Source of the DNA: Gluconacetobacter johannae
Lineage (GTDB): Bacteria; Pseudomonadota; Alphaproteobacteria; Acetobacterales; Acetobacteraceae
Direction: 5' to 3'
Length of the DNA: 64,000 nucleotides
NCBI RefSeq assembly: GCF_014174305.1
Contig: NZ_JABEQH010000004.1
Location: forward strand, 62,001 to 126,000
Shown here: in pieces, positions 35,363 to 44,437 of the stretch
Layout of the letters: each line of letters begins with the position of its first letter
Numbering within the stretch: the first letter of the stretch is position 1
Translations under genes and position numbers: made by a program
The notes under the pieces: model-generated
Told to the model about the DNA's origin: nothing
Seen by the model: the letters and a program-made list of their open reading frames with translations, nothing else
The model's database searches: none

Positions 35363-37240
35363 GTGCATGAGGCCGAAGTGAAGACCGAAATATATATCGC
35401 TGCCCACAGAGAAGCCGACATGCCGTCCGGCGCGTGTTTTGTGCCGATTCAGGTGGGTAAATCTCTGTCGAACGAGGATATGTACCCGATCGGTGACGAC
35501 ACCGGCGACAATATTTCGGAAAAAAATCATACGTTCTGTGAACTTACTGCTTTATATTGGGTCTGGAAAAATACCTCCGGACAGGATTATGTCGGCCTGT
35601 TTCATTATCGTCGCCATCTGAACTTTTCCCTGGTCGAATGGCCGGAGGATCAGTGGGGGGTGGTCGTCTATCCGGCGATGGATGACGAATATGTGGATGC
35701 GAACAATCTGACCGATGCCGGTGTGTCGTTCTTTGTGGCGGACAACGACATTGTGCTGCCCAAGCGGTGGGATGTCCGGCAGGCGGGCTCACGCACGATG
35801 CGGGAGCACTACAAGAACGGTGGTCATCACAATATCAAGGACTATGACCGGGCAACGGAAATCATCAAGAAGAAATATCCCGCTTACGCGCCGTTCGTTC
35901 GCAAGGTGAATGAGTCTTCCGGCGGCTTTTTCACCAATATGTTTGTCATGAAGCGGGATATTTTCGATCAATATTGTAGCTGGTTGTTCGATGTGTTGTT
36001 CGAACTGGAGCGTCAGATTGACCTGTCGGCCTATTCCATCCAGGAAAATCGGGTCTTCGGCTATATTTCCGAATGGCTTTTCAATATATTTGTCGAAAAA
36101 TATATTTATGACCATAGAGGGGTAAAAATCCGCGAGTCTCAGCGCACGTTCGTCGAGAATGCGCTGACATCGGTAACTCCGTTCTTCGACGAAAATGCCG
36201 TTCCGATCGTCCTGTCATTCAACGACGCCTTCACGCCTTACGCCGGCGCCTGTATCCAGTCCATCATCAATACGTCATCATCGGACACGAACTACGATCT
36301 CGTCGTCATCAATGACGACATATCGGACAACAGCAAGGCGCTGTTGACCAGCCTCGCCGGCGGCAGAGCCAACATATCCATACGGTTCATCGAGGTTGGT
36401 TTTATATTCGATAAATTCAACCTCGATACGCATATGCATTTTTCCAGGGAGACGTACTATCGTCTTTGCATCCCGGAAATATTTTCAAAATACAGTCGAA
36501 TTATCTATATTGACACCGATACCATCGTAAAGCGTGACCTCGCGGAGCTGTTCGCGACGGATCTGCAGGGGAAGATGGTCGGCGCGGTGCGTGATTGCGT
36601 CATGACGGGATTCCGCAAGCTCCGCATTCCGTCGATGGCGGAATGTGGAGGGCTGGATGCGGATACCTATCTGCGGGGATATGTCGGGATGCCGGATCCG
36701 GCCGGCTATTTTCAGGCCGGCGTCATGATCTTCGATCTTCCCCGGATAGATGACATGTATCCGGATCGTGTCCGGTCAATACTGGAATCGGGCCGGCGAT
36801 ACTGGTTCCTGGACCAGGACATCCTGAATCTTCTGTTTCAGGGCAACGTCCATTACCTTGACATGCAATGGAACGTGTATCACGGCAATGGCGATGTCCA
36901 TACGTTTTTCGCCAATCTACCGTCCGGTATCCGCAAAGCATACATGGATGCACGAAAGGCGCCCTACATTATCCATTATGCGGGGGAGAAGAAGCCCTGG
37001 TCCTTTCCATTGATCGATTTCGCCATTGATTTCTGGACCGTGCTGCGCGAAACCCCGTGGTACGAATTCGTGGTGATGCGGAACGCCAGGGGGATGTCGG
37101 AGACCGTGCAGCACGGGTCGATCATCGTGGGGTTGCGTGACATTGCGCGGGCCGTTGCCAACCCGATTGCCCCGCTGGGGTCGAAGCGGCGATCGGCATT
37201 GAGGAAAATATATAATGTCACTCAAAAAATTCGAAATTAA
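35363..37240 (+). CDS. DUF4422-GT8 two-domain glycosyltransferase
   Basis: 625 residues from a GTG at 35363; a second GTG at 35378 would begin directly at VKTEIYIAAHREADMP. Residues 6-265 are a DUF4422 capsular-type glycosyltransferase domain (IPIQVGKS-like FVPIQVGKSL, GDDTGDNISEKN, FCELTALYWVWKN, YVGLFHYRRHL). Residues 275-540 are a GT8 domain: IPIVLSFND, YRLCIPEIF, metal-binding DTD in IIYIDTDTIV (about 385), LDQDILN and HYAGEKKPW, the HxxGxxKPW signature. Two glycosyltransferases in one chain suggest successive sugar additions to a surface glycan. Followed by a GtrB-like gene. Confidence 0.88.
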   Translation: MHEAEVKTEIYIAAHREADMPSGACFVPIQVGKSLSNEDMYPIGDDTGDNISEKNHTFCELTALYWVWKNTSGQDYVGLFHYRRHLNFSLVEWPEDQWGVVVYPAMDDEYVDANNLTDAGVSFFVADNDIVLPKRWDVRQAGSRTMREHYKNGGHHNIKDYDRATEIIKKKYPAYAPFVRKVNESSGGFFTNMFVMKRDIFDQYCSWLFDVLFELERQIDLSAYSIQENRVFGYISEWLFNIFVEKYIYDHRGVKIRESQRTFVENALTSVTPFFDENAVPIVLSFNDAFTPYAGACIQSIINTSSSDTNYDLVVINDDISDNSKALLTSLAGGRANISIRFIEVGFIFDKFNLDTHMHFSRETYYRLCIPEIFSKYSRIIYIDTDTIVKRDLAELFATDLQGKMVGAVRDCVMTGFRKLRIPSMAECGGLDADTYLRGYVGMPDPAGYFQAGVMIFDLPRIDDMYPDRVRSILESGRRYWFLDQDILNLLFQGNVHYLDMQWNVYHGNGDVHTFFANLPSGIRKAYMDARKAPYIIHYAGEKKPWSFPLIDFAIDFWTVLRETPWYEFVVMRNARGMSETVQHGSIIVGLRDIARAVANPIAPLGSKRRSALRKIYNVTQKIRN

Positions 37241-37275
37241 GTCGGTAAAGACCCGCCTGGATTCCATGTGACAGG

Positions 37276-38244
37276 ATGACAAAGCAAGTGACGCCAACAT
37301 TGGCCATTGTCGTGCCATGCTATAATGAATCGGAAGTCTTTTCGCTGTGTCTTCGCGAACTGTCGGCCGTCATGGCCGACATGGCCGGGAATGGGCTGAT
37401 CGCCGGCAACAGCTACCTTCTGTTCGTCGATGATGGCAGCAAGGACGACAGCTGGACGCAGATCGAGGCGGCCTGTCGGGGCAACGGCCATGTGCGGGGC
37501 CTGAAGCTGTCGCGGAACAAGGGCCATCAGGTGGCTTTGATGGCGGGGCTTACGGCGGCGGACGCCGATATCATCGTCAGCATAGATGCTGACCTTCAAG
37601 ATGATATCTCGGTCATACAGGACATGGTGAAGGCGTATCTGGCCGGCAGCGACATCGTGTACGGCGTGCGTGGGTCGCGCGATGCGGACAGCGGCTTCAA
37701 GCGGTTTACGGCCGAAAGCTTCTACAAGATCATGGAACTGATGGGGGTGCAGCAGGTCTCCAACCATGCCGATTTCCGGTTGCTCAGTCGGCGGGCCTGC
37801 GCGGCATTGCTCGCTTACCGCGAGCAGAATATCTATCTTCGCGGGCTGGTTCCGCTTATCGGTTTCAAATCATCGTGCGTCTATTACGATCGCGCCGAAC
37901 GCGCGGCGGGGGAATCGAAATACCCGCTGAAAAAGATGCTTTCCCTGGCGCTGGAGGGCATTACATCGCTCACCGTCACGCCGCTGCGGATTATCGCGGC
38001 CCTGGGCCTGTCGATATCGGCCCTGTCGATGGTGGCGACCTTTTATTCGATCTTGCTGAAATATACCGGCAAGACGGTGGAAGGCTGGACATCGGTCATG
38101 ATCGCCATTTTCTTCATGGGCGGCGTCCAGATGTTGTCCCTTGGTATTATCGGCGAATATGTCGGTAAGATTTACATGGAGACGAAAGGCCGCCCGAAGT
38201 TTTTCGTGGAAAAGCATGTCGGGGGGGCACCTGATGCATCGTAA
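37276..38244 (+). CDS. GtrB/DPM1-like polyprenyl-phosphate glycosyltransferase
   Basis: 322 residues. GT2 domain with IVVPCYNESEVF, FVDDGSKDDSW, IVSIDADLQDD (about 99-109) as the metal-binding motif, GVRGSRD, and NHADFRLLSR; then two C-terminal membrane helices (about 235-258 and 270-292) and LGIIGEYVGKIYMETKGRP. This is the GtrB/ArnC/YkcC group that loads a sugar onto undecaprenyl phosphate for a periplasmic GT-C enzyme. The AT-rich GT-C-like protein at 31.3-33.4 kb is a candidate user. It begins 35 bp after the DUF4422-GT8 gene. Confidence 0.92.
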   Translation: MTKQVTPTLAIVVPCYNESEVFSLCLRELSAVMADMAGNGLIAGNSYLLFVDDGSKDDSWTQIEAACRGNGHVRGLKLSRNKGHQVALMAGLTAADADIIVSIDADLQDDISVIQDMVKAYLAGSDIVYGVRGSRDADSGFKRFTAESFYKIMELMGVQQVSNHADFRLLSRRACAALLAYREQNIYLRGLVPLIGFKSSCVYYDRAERAAGESKYPLKKMLSLALEGITSLTVTPLRIIAALGLSISALSMVATFYSILLKYTGKTVEGWTSVMIAIFFMGGVQMLSLGIIGEYVGKIYMETKGRPKFFVEKHVGGAPDAS

Positions 38245-38311
38245 TGCCCCCAGCCATCGTGTGGTGCGGGTTGACCGCCTGGCCGGTCCGTCACGCGGGG
38301 ACGCCTATCTG

Positions 38312-39397
38312 TCAGCGAGGACACCCCTCTGGCCCGCCGCCTGGCGGCCCGACGGTTGGGCGTGATCGTCGCGGCACGTCGAAGGTGAAACGGGCGGGGC
38401 CGGCCAATGTGTCGTGGATCCGCCCCGTGACCCCATCATGGTTCACCGTGAACTGAACGGTGGCCAAGGTATTTTCTTCGTCCGGGTCGGCGGGGTCGTC
38501 GCGGCGGATCGGCAGGCCCGGACCCGCCCGGTCGCGCAGGACTGCCAGCGGATCGCGCGCCGCCACGCCGGACTTCACCAGATCGTCCCCCCGTGCCTGC
38601 CGGCTGGCGGAGGAGTCGGTGACGATCTGCGGGATGTGCCGGTCGCCGGGATGGATGGCGTGGTTGGCGTGGACCGCCGGCGCGGTGACGCTCCGGACGG
38701 AGCAGCCGTGGGCCGAGAATTCGATGCTCACCAGTCGCGGATCGCCCGCCTGGGCCAGTGTCAGGTGATAGCCGCCGGCCCGTTCGGCATGGCGCAGCAG
38801 GTCGATGGCCTGGTCCAGGTCGGCGCAGTCCAGCATCGCCCGCGCCAGCACCATGCGGGGTACGCCTTGGGCGGCGGCCAGGAAGCGAATATTGTTCACC
38901 GTCTGCACCAGACCGGCGTCATTCAGCGCGAAGGCGTGTCCGGGCAGCGAGGCCGGATAGACGAACGACGAAAAGGCGATCCCGTCATCCGGTTCTACCC
39001 GGACCCAGGCGCAATGTCCCCGGAAGGCGGGGTCTCCGTCCTCGTTATGCGCGATGGTGATCGGCGGGCCGGGCAGCATCACGGTCGTGCAGCCTTCCGG
39101 CGCCATCGCCCAGATGTCGCCGCGGCAATTCCAGGCGAACAGATCGGCGAACGGCACCTCCAGCCCGTAGGCCATGCCCTGCAATTCGGCGAAATGGCGG
39201 GGGAAAAGCCGCTGCACCTGATCGCGCATATGCCCCACACGCCGGTCGTCGCGGTGGGCGGTCACATGGGCCCAGCCGGCGGTGTGGATCAAATGGGCGT
39301 GGACGATGTCTCGCCCGAACACACCCATTCCGACGCCGGTTTCGTACGCGCTTCCGCCGACCGTCAGCGCCCGCAGGGTGGCGTTGGCCGCCGTCAC
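38312..39397 (-). CDS. C45-type N-terminal-nucleophile acyltransferase/amidohydrolase
   Basis: 361 residues from a GTG at 39397 that overlaps the aminotransferase stop as GTGA. The core matches the C45 (isopenicillin-N acyltransferase-like) fold: WNCRGDIWAM, then the self-cleavage site Gly102-Cys103 in PEGCTTVML, AHNEDGDPAFRG, FALNDAGLVQTVNN and RMVLARAML. The proenzyme would cleave before Cys103 to free its nucleophile. Family members hydrolyse or transfer acyl groups on amino acids, acyl-homoserines or beta-lactam precursors. No signal peptide. The C-terminal 25 residues are Pro/Gly/Arg-rich and may be untemplated by the family. Confidence 0.85.
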   Translation of the reverse strand: MTAANATLRALTVGGSAYETGVGMGVFGRDIVHAHLIHTAGWAHVTAHRDDRRVGHMRDQVQRLFPRHFAELQGMAYGLEVPFADLFAWNCRGDIWAMAPEGCTTVMLPGPPITIAHNEDGDPAFRGHCAWVRVEPDDGIAFSSFVYPASLPGHAFALNDAGLVQTVNNIRFLAAAQGVPRMVLARAMLDCADLDQAIDLLRHAERAGGYHLTLAQAGDPRLVSIEFSAHGCSVRSVTAPAVHANHAIHPGDRHIPQIVTDSSASRQARGDDLVKSGVAARDPLAVLRDRAGPGLPIRRDDPADPDEENTLATVQFTVNHDGVTGRIHDTLAGPARFTFDVPRRSRPTVGPPGGGPEGCPR

Positions 39398-40803
39398 GAC
39401 GGCAGCGAGGCCAGCGCCGCGTCGATGGCGTCGCCCAGCCGGTCGACGATGCGGTCGATATCGCCGGGCGTGACGATGAAGGGCGGGGCCAGCAGCACAT
39501 GGTCGCCGCGTGTCCCGTCCGCCGTGCCGCCGGCTGGATAGACCATCAGGCCGCGCGCCATCGCCTCGTGCTTGATGCGGGCATGCAGTTTCAGGGACGG
39601 GTCGAAGGGCGCGCGGGTGGTGCGGTCGGCGACCAGTTCGACCGCGCGGAACAGGCCGCGCCCCCTGATGTCGCCGACATGCGGGGTATCGCCCAGCCGT
39701 TCGACCAGGCGTTGCCGCAATATCTCGCCCATCGCCGTCACGTTGGCCAGCAGCCCGTCGCGGCGGAGGATGTCCTGCACCGCCAGCCCGGCGGCGGCGG
39801 CCATCGGGTGGCCCATGTAGGTATGACCGTGCATGAAGGCGCCGGACCCGTTGGCGAACGCATCGAAGATCCGGCCCGACAGCAGCACTGCGCCGATCGG
39901 CTGGTATCCGCCGCCCAGGCCCTTGGCGATCGTCATCAGGTCGGGCGACACGCCATCCTGTTCGCAGGCATGCAGCGTGCCGCACCGGCCCATGCCGCAC
40001 ATGACTTCGTCCAGGATCAGCAGGACGCCGTACCGGTCGCAGATCGCCCGGATGCGCTTCAGGTAGTCCGCCACCGGGGGGATCGCGCCGGCCGTCGCGC
40101 CGACGACGGTTTCCGCGACGAAGGCCATGACCCGCTCGGGGCCGATGTCCAGGATCCGGTCCTCCAGCGCCTGGGCGGCGCGCGCCGCATAGGCCGCCTC
40201 GCTCTCGCCGGGTTCGCGCAGGCGGTAGGCGTAGCAGGGGTCGATATGATGGGTGTCGATCAGCAGCGGCTGAAAGGCCGCGCGCCGCCCCGCGTTGCCC
40301 CCGGTCGCCAGCGCGCCCAGCGTGTTGCCATGGTAGCTCTGCCGCCGGGCGATGACGTGCCGGCGCTGGGGCTGACCGGTCTCCACCATATACTGGCGGG
40401 CCATCTTCAGGGCGGCTTCGATCGCCTCGGACCCGCCGCTGACCAGATAGACGCGCTCCAGCCCCGGCGGGGCGTCCGCGACCAGCCGTTCGGCCAGTTG
40501 CTCGGCCGGTTCCGAGGTGAAGAAGCCGGTATGGGCGTAGGCCAGGCGGTCGAGCTGCGCGTGCAGCGCGGCCAGGACGTCGGGATGCTGATGACCCAGG
40601 CACGAGACGGCGGCCCCGCCGGAAGCGTCGATATAGCGCCGTCCTTCGCTGTCGATCAGTTCGATCCCCTGTCCGCCGACGGCGACGGGCAGGGTGGCGC
40701 GCGCGGTGCGATACAGCAGGCGGGTCATGCGGTGCATCCGCTGGAAAGGAAACGGGTCATTGTGGGCCAGTGCATTGGCAAGCCGCCCGGGGCGGGTTGG
40801 CAT
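39394..40803 (-). CDS. Class III PLP aminotransferase
   Basis: 469 residues. YIDASGGAAVSCLGHQHPDV (57-76), SGGSEAIEAALKMARQY (122-138), Asp265 in LILDEVMCGMG that holds the pyridine nitrogen, and PLP lysine 294 in MTIAKGLGGGYQPIGAV. This omega/class III group acts on beta- or omega-amines, GABA, ornithine or similar. The first 25 residues are not family-like, and ATGs at residues 23 and 26 are alternatives. Overlaps the C45 hydrolase gene by four bases and is divergent from a class II aldolase gene, so a catabolic pathway for an N-acyl amine is possible. Confidence 0.9.
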   Translation of the reverse strand: MPTRPGRLANALAHNDPFPFQRMHRMTRLLYRTARATLPVAVGGQGIELIDSEGRRYIDASGGAAVSCLGHQHPDVLAALHAQLDRLAYAHTGFFTSEPAEQLAERLVADAPPGLERVYLVSGGSEAIEAALKMARQYMVETGQPQRRHVIARRQSYHGNTLGALATGGNAGRRAAFQPLLIDTHHIDPCYAYRLREPGESEAAYAARAAQALEDRILDIGPERVMAFVAETVVGATAGAIPPVADYLKRIRAICDRYGVLLILDEVMCGMGRCGTLHACEQDGVSPDLMTIAKGLGGGYQPIGAVLLSGRIFDAFANGSGAFMHGHTYMGHPMAAAAGLAVQDILRRDGLLANVTAMGEILRQRLVERLGDTPHVGDIRGRGLFRAVELVADRTTRAPFDPSLKLHARIKHEAMARGLMVYPAGGTADGTRGDHVLLAPPFIVTPGDIDRIVDRLGDAIDAALASLPS

Positions 40804-40877
40804 GGCCGATTCCTGGCATGATTCATCCGGGTATGCAACAATCGGCCCGATTGTCGTTTCGAGGCATGAGGTATGTG

Positions 40878-41681
40878 ATGGCCCATCCGCTCTTTCCCCG
40901 TGGGGATGGTCCCTCCGGACCGTCGGCCGGGCATAACCGGCCGGACCTGGAGGCCGAGATCGTGTGGCAGGCGCGGGCCGATCTGGCCGCGTGCTTCCGC
41001 ATGGCGGCCCGGCTGGGGCTGGAAGAAGGGATCTGCAACCATTTCTCGGCCCTGGTGCCGGGGTATGACGATCTGTTCATCGTCAATCCCCATGGCTATG
41101 CCTTTCGCGAACTCACGGCCTCCAGCCTGCTGATTTGCGATTTCGACGGCAACGTGGTCGACGGCGCGGGCCTGCCCGAGGCGACGGCGTTTCATATCCA
41201 TGCCCGCATCCACCAGCAGGTGCCGCGGGCGCGGGTGGCGTTGCACACCCATATGCCCTACGCCACCGCCCTGACGATGACCGAAGGCGACCCCCTGCTG
41301 TTCGCCGGGCAGACCGCCCTGAAATTCCATGGCCGCGTCGCGGTGGATCGGCACTATAACGGCCTGGCGCTGGATGCGGCGGAGGGCGACCGCATCGCGG
41401 CGGCCATCGGCGCGGCCGACATCGTCTTCATGCGGCATCACGGCGTGATGGTGCTTGGCCCGACGATCGCCGAGGCGTGGGACGATCTGTATTATCTGGA
41501 ACGCGCCTGCCAGGTGCAGTGCCTGGCCATGGCGACCGGCCGGCCCCTGGTGCCCGTGGACCCGGCGGTGGCCGAGGCGACGGCACGGCAGATGCGCGCG
41601 GGCGATGCGGAGTCCGCGCGGCTGCATCTGGCGTCGGTCCGGCGCGTGCTGGATGCCGAGGACCCGTCCTACCGGTCGTGA
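40878..41681 (+). CDS. Class II aldolase/adducin family protein
   Basis: 267 residues from the ATG at 40878 (GAGG 7 nt upstream). Motifs: GLEEGICNHFSALVPG (48-62), NPHGYAFREL, HIHARIH and the zinc-binding HTHMPYATALT (His123, His125), and MRHHGVMVLG with the later metal histidine. The family includes L-fuculose- and L-ribulose-phosphate aldolases/epimerases and many uncharacterised bacterial members of about this length; the GICNHFS form is usual in the latter. Divergent from the class III aminotransferase. Confidence 0.85.
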   Translation: MAHPLFPRGDGPSGPSAGHNRPDLEAEIVWQARADLAACFRMAARLGLEEGICNHFSALVPGYDDLFIVNPHGYAFRELTASSLLICDFDGNVVDGAGLPEATAFHIHARIHQQVPRARVALHTHMPYATALTMTEGDPLLFAGQTALKFHGRVAVDRHYNGLALDAAEGDRIAAAIGAADIVFMRHHGVMVLGPTIAEAWDDLYYLERACQVQCLAMATGRPLVPVDPAVAEATARQMRAGDAESARLHLASVRRVLDAEDPSYRS

Positions 41682-41691
41682 GGGCCGCCGC

Positions 41692-42552
41692 TCAGAGGGC
41701 GATCAGCGCCAGGTTGGCGCGCAGGAAATCGTCCATGCATTCCACCGCCGCGCCGTCGGCGGCGTGGCTACGCAGCAGGCTGAATTCCAGATGATCCAGG
41801 GGCGGCATGGCTTCGGCCTCGCCGATGATGTCGATGGACGGCGGCACGCTGCATCGCGCGAGGGCCGCGACCGCCAGGCCGGCCTGTACGGCGGCGACCA
41901 GTCCCGGCAGGCCGGCACTGAAACAGGCGCAGCGATAGGGGCGTCCGGCCTCGCCCAGCGCATGCAGCACGCCCGAGCGCGCGGCGCATCCCGGTTCGAA
42001 CAGCGCGACCGGCAGCGGATCGCGCGTCCAGGCTTCATGCGCGCGCGACGCCACCCAGACCAGCGGTTCGCGGCGCAGGACCGGATAGGGCTGTTCGGGC
42101 AGGCGGGTGACGATCGCAAGGTCGATCCGTCCGGCCCCGATGGCCGGCACCAGCCGGACCGATGGTTCGCAGACCAGTTCGACCGTGACCAGGGGGTGAT
42201 GCGCCGCGACATGCGACAGGATGGGGGGCAGCAGGAAGCCCGCGTAATCGTCGGGAACGCCCAGCCGGACGCAGCCGCGTTCCTCGGGCTGGGTCACGCT
42301 GGCCCAGACCTCGTCCGACACATGCAGCAGCCGCCGCGCCTGGACCAGGAAATCCGCGCCGGCGGGTGTGGGGACGACCGAACGCGGATGGCGGACCAGC
42401 AGCGGCCGGCCGACGCTTTCTTCCAGCCGCTGGATCTGCATGCTGACGGCCGACTGGCTGCGCCCGATCCGTGGGGCGGCGGCCGACAGGCTGCGGCATT
42501 CCACGACGGTCACGAAACTGCGGAGAAGATCGAGGTCGAGTGGGTGCGCCAT
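41692..42552 (-). CDS. LysR-family transcriptional regulator
   Basis: 286 residues from the ATG at 42552. The winged HTH (LDLLRSFVTVVECRSLSAAA followed by PRIGRSQSAVSMQIQRLEES) is canonical. The effector domain is of the periplasmic-binding type. It is divergent from an EamA-family exporter gene with under 100 bp between, the usual layout for a LysR protein controlling its neighbour. It is convergent with the aldolase gene (10 bp between stops). Confidence 0.9.
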   Translation of the reverse strand: MAHPLDLDLLRSFVTVVECRSLSAAAPRIGRSQSAVSMQIQRLEESVGRPLLVRHPRSVVPTPAGADFLVQARRLLHVSDEVWASVTQPEERGCVRLGVPDDYAGFLLPPILSHVAAHHPLVTVELVCEPSVRLVPAIGAGRIDLAIVTRLPEQPYPVLRREPLVWVASRAHEAWTRDPLPVALFEPGCAARSGVLHALGEAGRPYRCACFSAGLPGLVAAVQAGLAVAALARCSVPPSIDIIGEAEAMPPLDHLEFSLLRSHAADGAAVECMDDFLRANLALIAL

Positions 42553-42650
42553 GCCATCAATATAACGGATGGCAGCATTCAGTTCTATTCGTTTGAGTGA
42601 ACGGACGAAGCCGTCCACTGTGCCGCCCTCCGCCACGGCAGGTTTTCGTC

Positions 42651-43550
42651 ATGACCCATCGCGACCATCACGGTCATCCCGCACTGAAGCTGGCCTTCGC
42701 CATGCTGCTCTCCGGCACCATCGGCGTGTTCGTGATGCAGAGCGGGCTCGACCCGATCAATGTCGTGTTCTGGCGGTGCGTGTTCGGCACGGCGTTCATG
42801 GGGGCGTGGTGCCTGTTTCGCGGCTATTTCCGTGGGCTCGCGTGGCGTGGCGTGCGGATGGCGATCGTGTGCGGGGTGCTGGTGGTCCTGAACTGGATCA
42901 CGCTGTTCACCGCCTATCGCCTGACGTCGATCGCGACGGCCACCATTGTCTATAACGTCTCGCCGTTCTTCGTGGTGCTGGCGGGACGCCTGTTCCTGGG
43001 CGAGACGATCACCCGCGACCAGATGGGCTGGATGCTGGCGGCGTTTGGCGGCGTCGTGCTGGCCAGCGGCCTGCTGTCGCCGGGGGAGCACGGCGCGGCG
43101 GGCTGGGCGGCCGGCACCGCGATCACCCTGGTGGCGGCGATGCTGTATGCGATGACGACCCTGATTTCCAAGGGCATGGGGCACCAGCGGCCGGAAATCA
43201 CGGTGTTCTGGCAGACCGCGACCGGCATCGTGCTGCTGGCGCCGCTGGCCGACCTGTCCCACCCCATGCCGGCCGCCGCGTCCTGGGGGTGGCTGCTGGG
43301 GCTGGGGGCGATCCATACCGGCCTGTGCTACGTGCTGATGTATGCGTCCTATCCCCGGCTGACGACATCGACGATCGCCACGCTGTCCTTCATCTACCCG
43401 CTGGTGGCGATCCTGAGCGACTGGATGGTCTACGGCCACCGGCTGACGGCGGCGCAGATGACCGGCGCGCTGGTGATCGCGGTGGCGACGCTGGGGTCAC
43501 GGCTGGGCTGGCGGGTGGGCTGGCCGCGCGGGTATTCGCGCGCCGGATAA
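42651..43550 (+). CDS. EamA/DMT-family metabolite exporter
   Basis: 299 residues with ten hydrophobic segments in two five-helix EamA repeats. The first repeat has VFWRCVFGTAFMG and TATIVYNVSPFFVVLAGRLF followed by LGE; the second has GAIHTGLCYVLMYASYPRL and TIATLSFIYPLVAILSDWMV followed by YG. Such proteins export amino acids or other small metabolites. I chose the ATG at 42651 because the preceding in-frame 18 residues are hydrophilic and unlike the family. Probably controlled by the divergent LysR. Confidence 0.9.
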   Translation: MTHRDHHGHPALKLAFAMLLSGTIGVFVMQSGLDPINVVFWRCVFGTAFMGAWCLFRGYFRGLAWRGVRMAIVCGVLVVLNWITLFTAYRLTSIATATIVYNVSPFFVVLAGRLFLGETITRDQMGWMLAAFGGVVLASGLLSPGEHGAAGWAAGTAITLVAAMLYAMTTLISKGMGHQRPEITVFWQTATGIVLLAPLADLSHPMPAAASWGWLLGLGAIHTGLCYVLMYASYPRLTTSTIATLSFIYPLVAILSDWMVYGHRLTAAQMTGALVIAVATLGSRLGWRVGWPRGYSRAG

Positions 43551-43554
43551 GGGC

Positions 43555-44346
43555 TTACCCGTCGCACGGCGGCAGCATGACCAGCTTGTAGTCGGGGTGG
43601 CCGGCAGGGATCAGCGTGATCTGGTCGTGGACCAGCGGGCCATCCTGCGGGTGCAGGAACCGTCGCGGGCCCCCCGTGCGCGACAGTACGGCATGCCCGG
43701 TCCAGAACCGCGCGAAATCCGGACTGTCGCGCAGCAGGGCTGCAATGATGCGCTCCAGGGCCGGATCGTCGGCCAGACGCGCCGTGTCGGCGCGAAATTC
43801 GGCCAGGATCCGGCGCGCGCGGTCGTCCCAATCCTCCAGAAACGTTCGGGCGGCGGGGTCGAGGAAGACATAGCGCAGCAGGTTTGGCTCCGGCCCCGAC
43901 AACCAGCCGGTAAACAGGTGGCGCGCCGGGGCATTCGCTGCCCGCACGCACCATAGCCGGTCCAGAAGATAGGCGGGTGCGTCCATCAGGTCGGGCAGGC
44001 GGGCCAGGTCGGGCGGCAGTGATCCGGCCCCGGCCGGGTCGGGTGGGTGCGGATCCTTCTGGCGGGCGAGTTCGAACAGATAGGCGCGTTCGGCCGGCGA
44101 CAGGCGCAGCGCATTGGCCAGACGCCCGAGTGTCGGGGCGGACAGGGTGATGTCGCGCCCCTGTTCCGCCCAGGTGTACCAGGTGGTGCTGATGCCGCAG
44201 AGCTGCGCCACCTCCTCGCGCCGCAGGCCGGGTGTCCGCCGGCGGGTGGCGATGCGCGTCACCCCGACCCGCTCAGGCGGCAGGGCCTCGCGCCGGGCAC
44301 GCAGGAAAGCGCCGAGAACAGGGCGCTGGTCAGGGGGGATCGGCAT
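43555..44346 (-). CDS. XRE-family regulator with MmyB-like ligand-binding domain
   Basis: 263 residues from the ATG at 44346. The N-terminal HTH contains FLRARREAL and the diagnostic RRTPGLRREEVAQLCGIST followed by TWYTWAEQGR. The C-terminal domain (about 100-263) with AANAPARHLF, LLRYVFLDP and WD-D-R-R-ILAEFRAD is the MmyB-like domain thought to bind fatty acids or other small ligands. Divergent from a SAM-dependent methyltransferase gene, with 91 bp between the two starts holding two TATACC elements. It probably controls that gene. Confidence 0.9.
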   Translation of the reverse strand: MPIPPDQRPVLGAFLRARREALPPERVGVTRIATRRRTPGLRREEVAQLCGISTTWYTWAEQGRDITLSAPTLGRLANALRLSPAERAYLFELARQKDPHPPDPAGAGSLPPDLARLPDLMDAPAYLLDRLWCVRAANAPARHLFTGWLSGPEPNLLRYVFLDPAARTFLEDWDDRARRILAEFRADTARLADDPALERIIAALLRDSPDFARFWTGHAVLSRTGGPRRFLHPQDGPLVHDQITLIPAGHPDYKLVMLPPCDG

Positions 44347-44437
44347 GATGGCAGTTTTTATACCAGGATAAATGGACATCTTATACCCGTGTCCGGAACC
44401 GGGCACCTTGTCATTATCAACGCCAGGGGAGACGGGC

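Noticed and set aside
38312-40603. A single 763-codon protein spanning the C45 hydrolase and part of the aminotransferase region
   Set aside because: The upstream 400 codons are out-of-frame reading of the aminotransferase gene; the GTG at 39397 overlapping its stop is the true hydrolase start.
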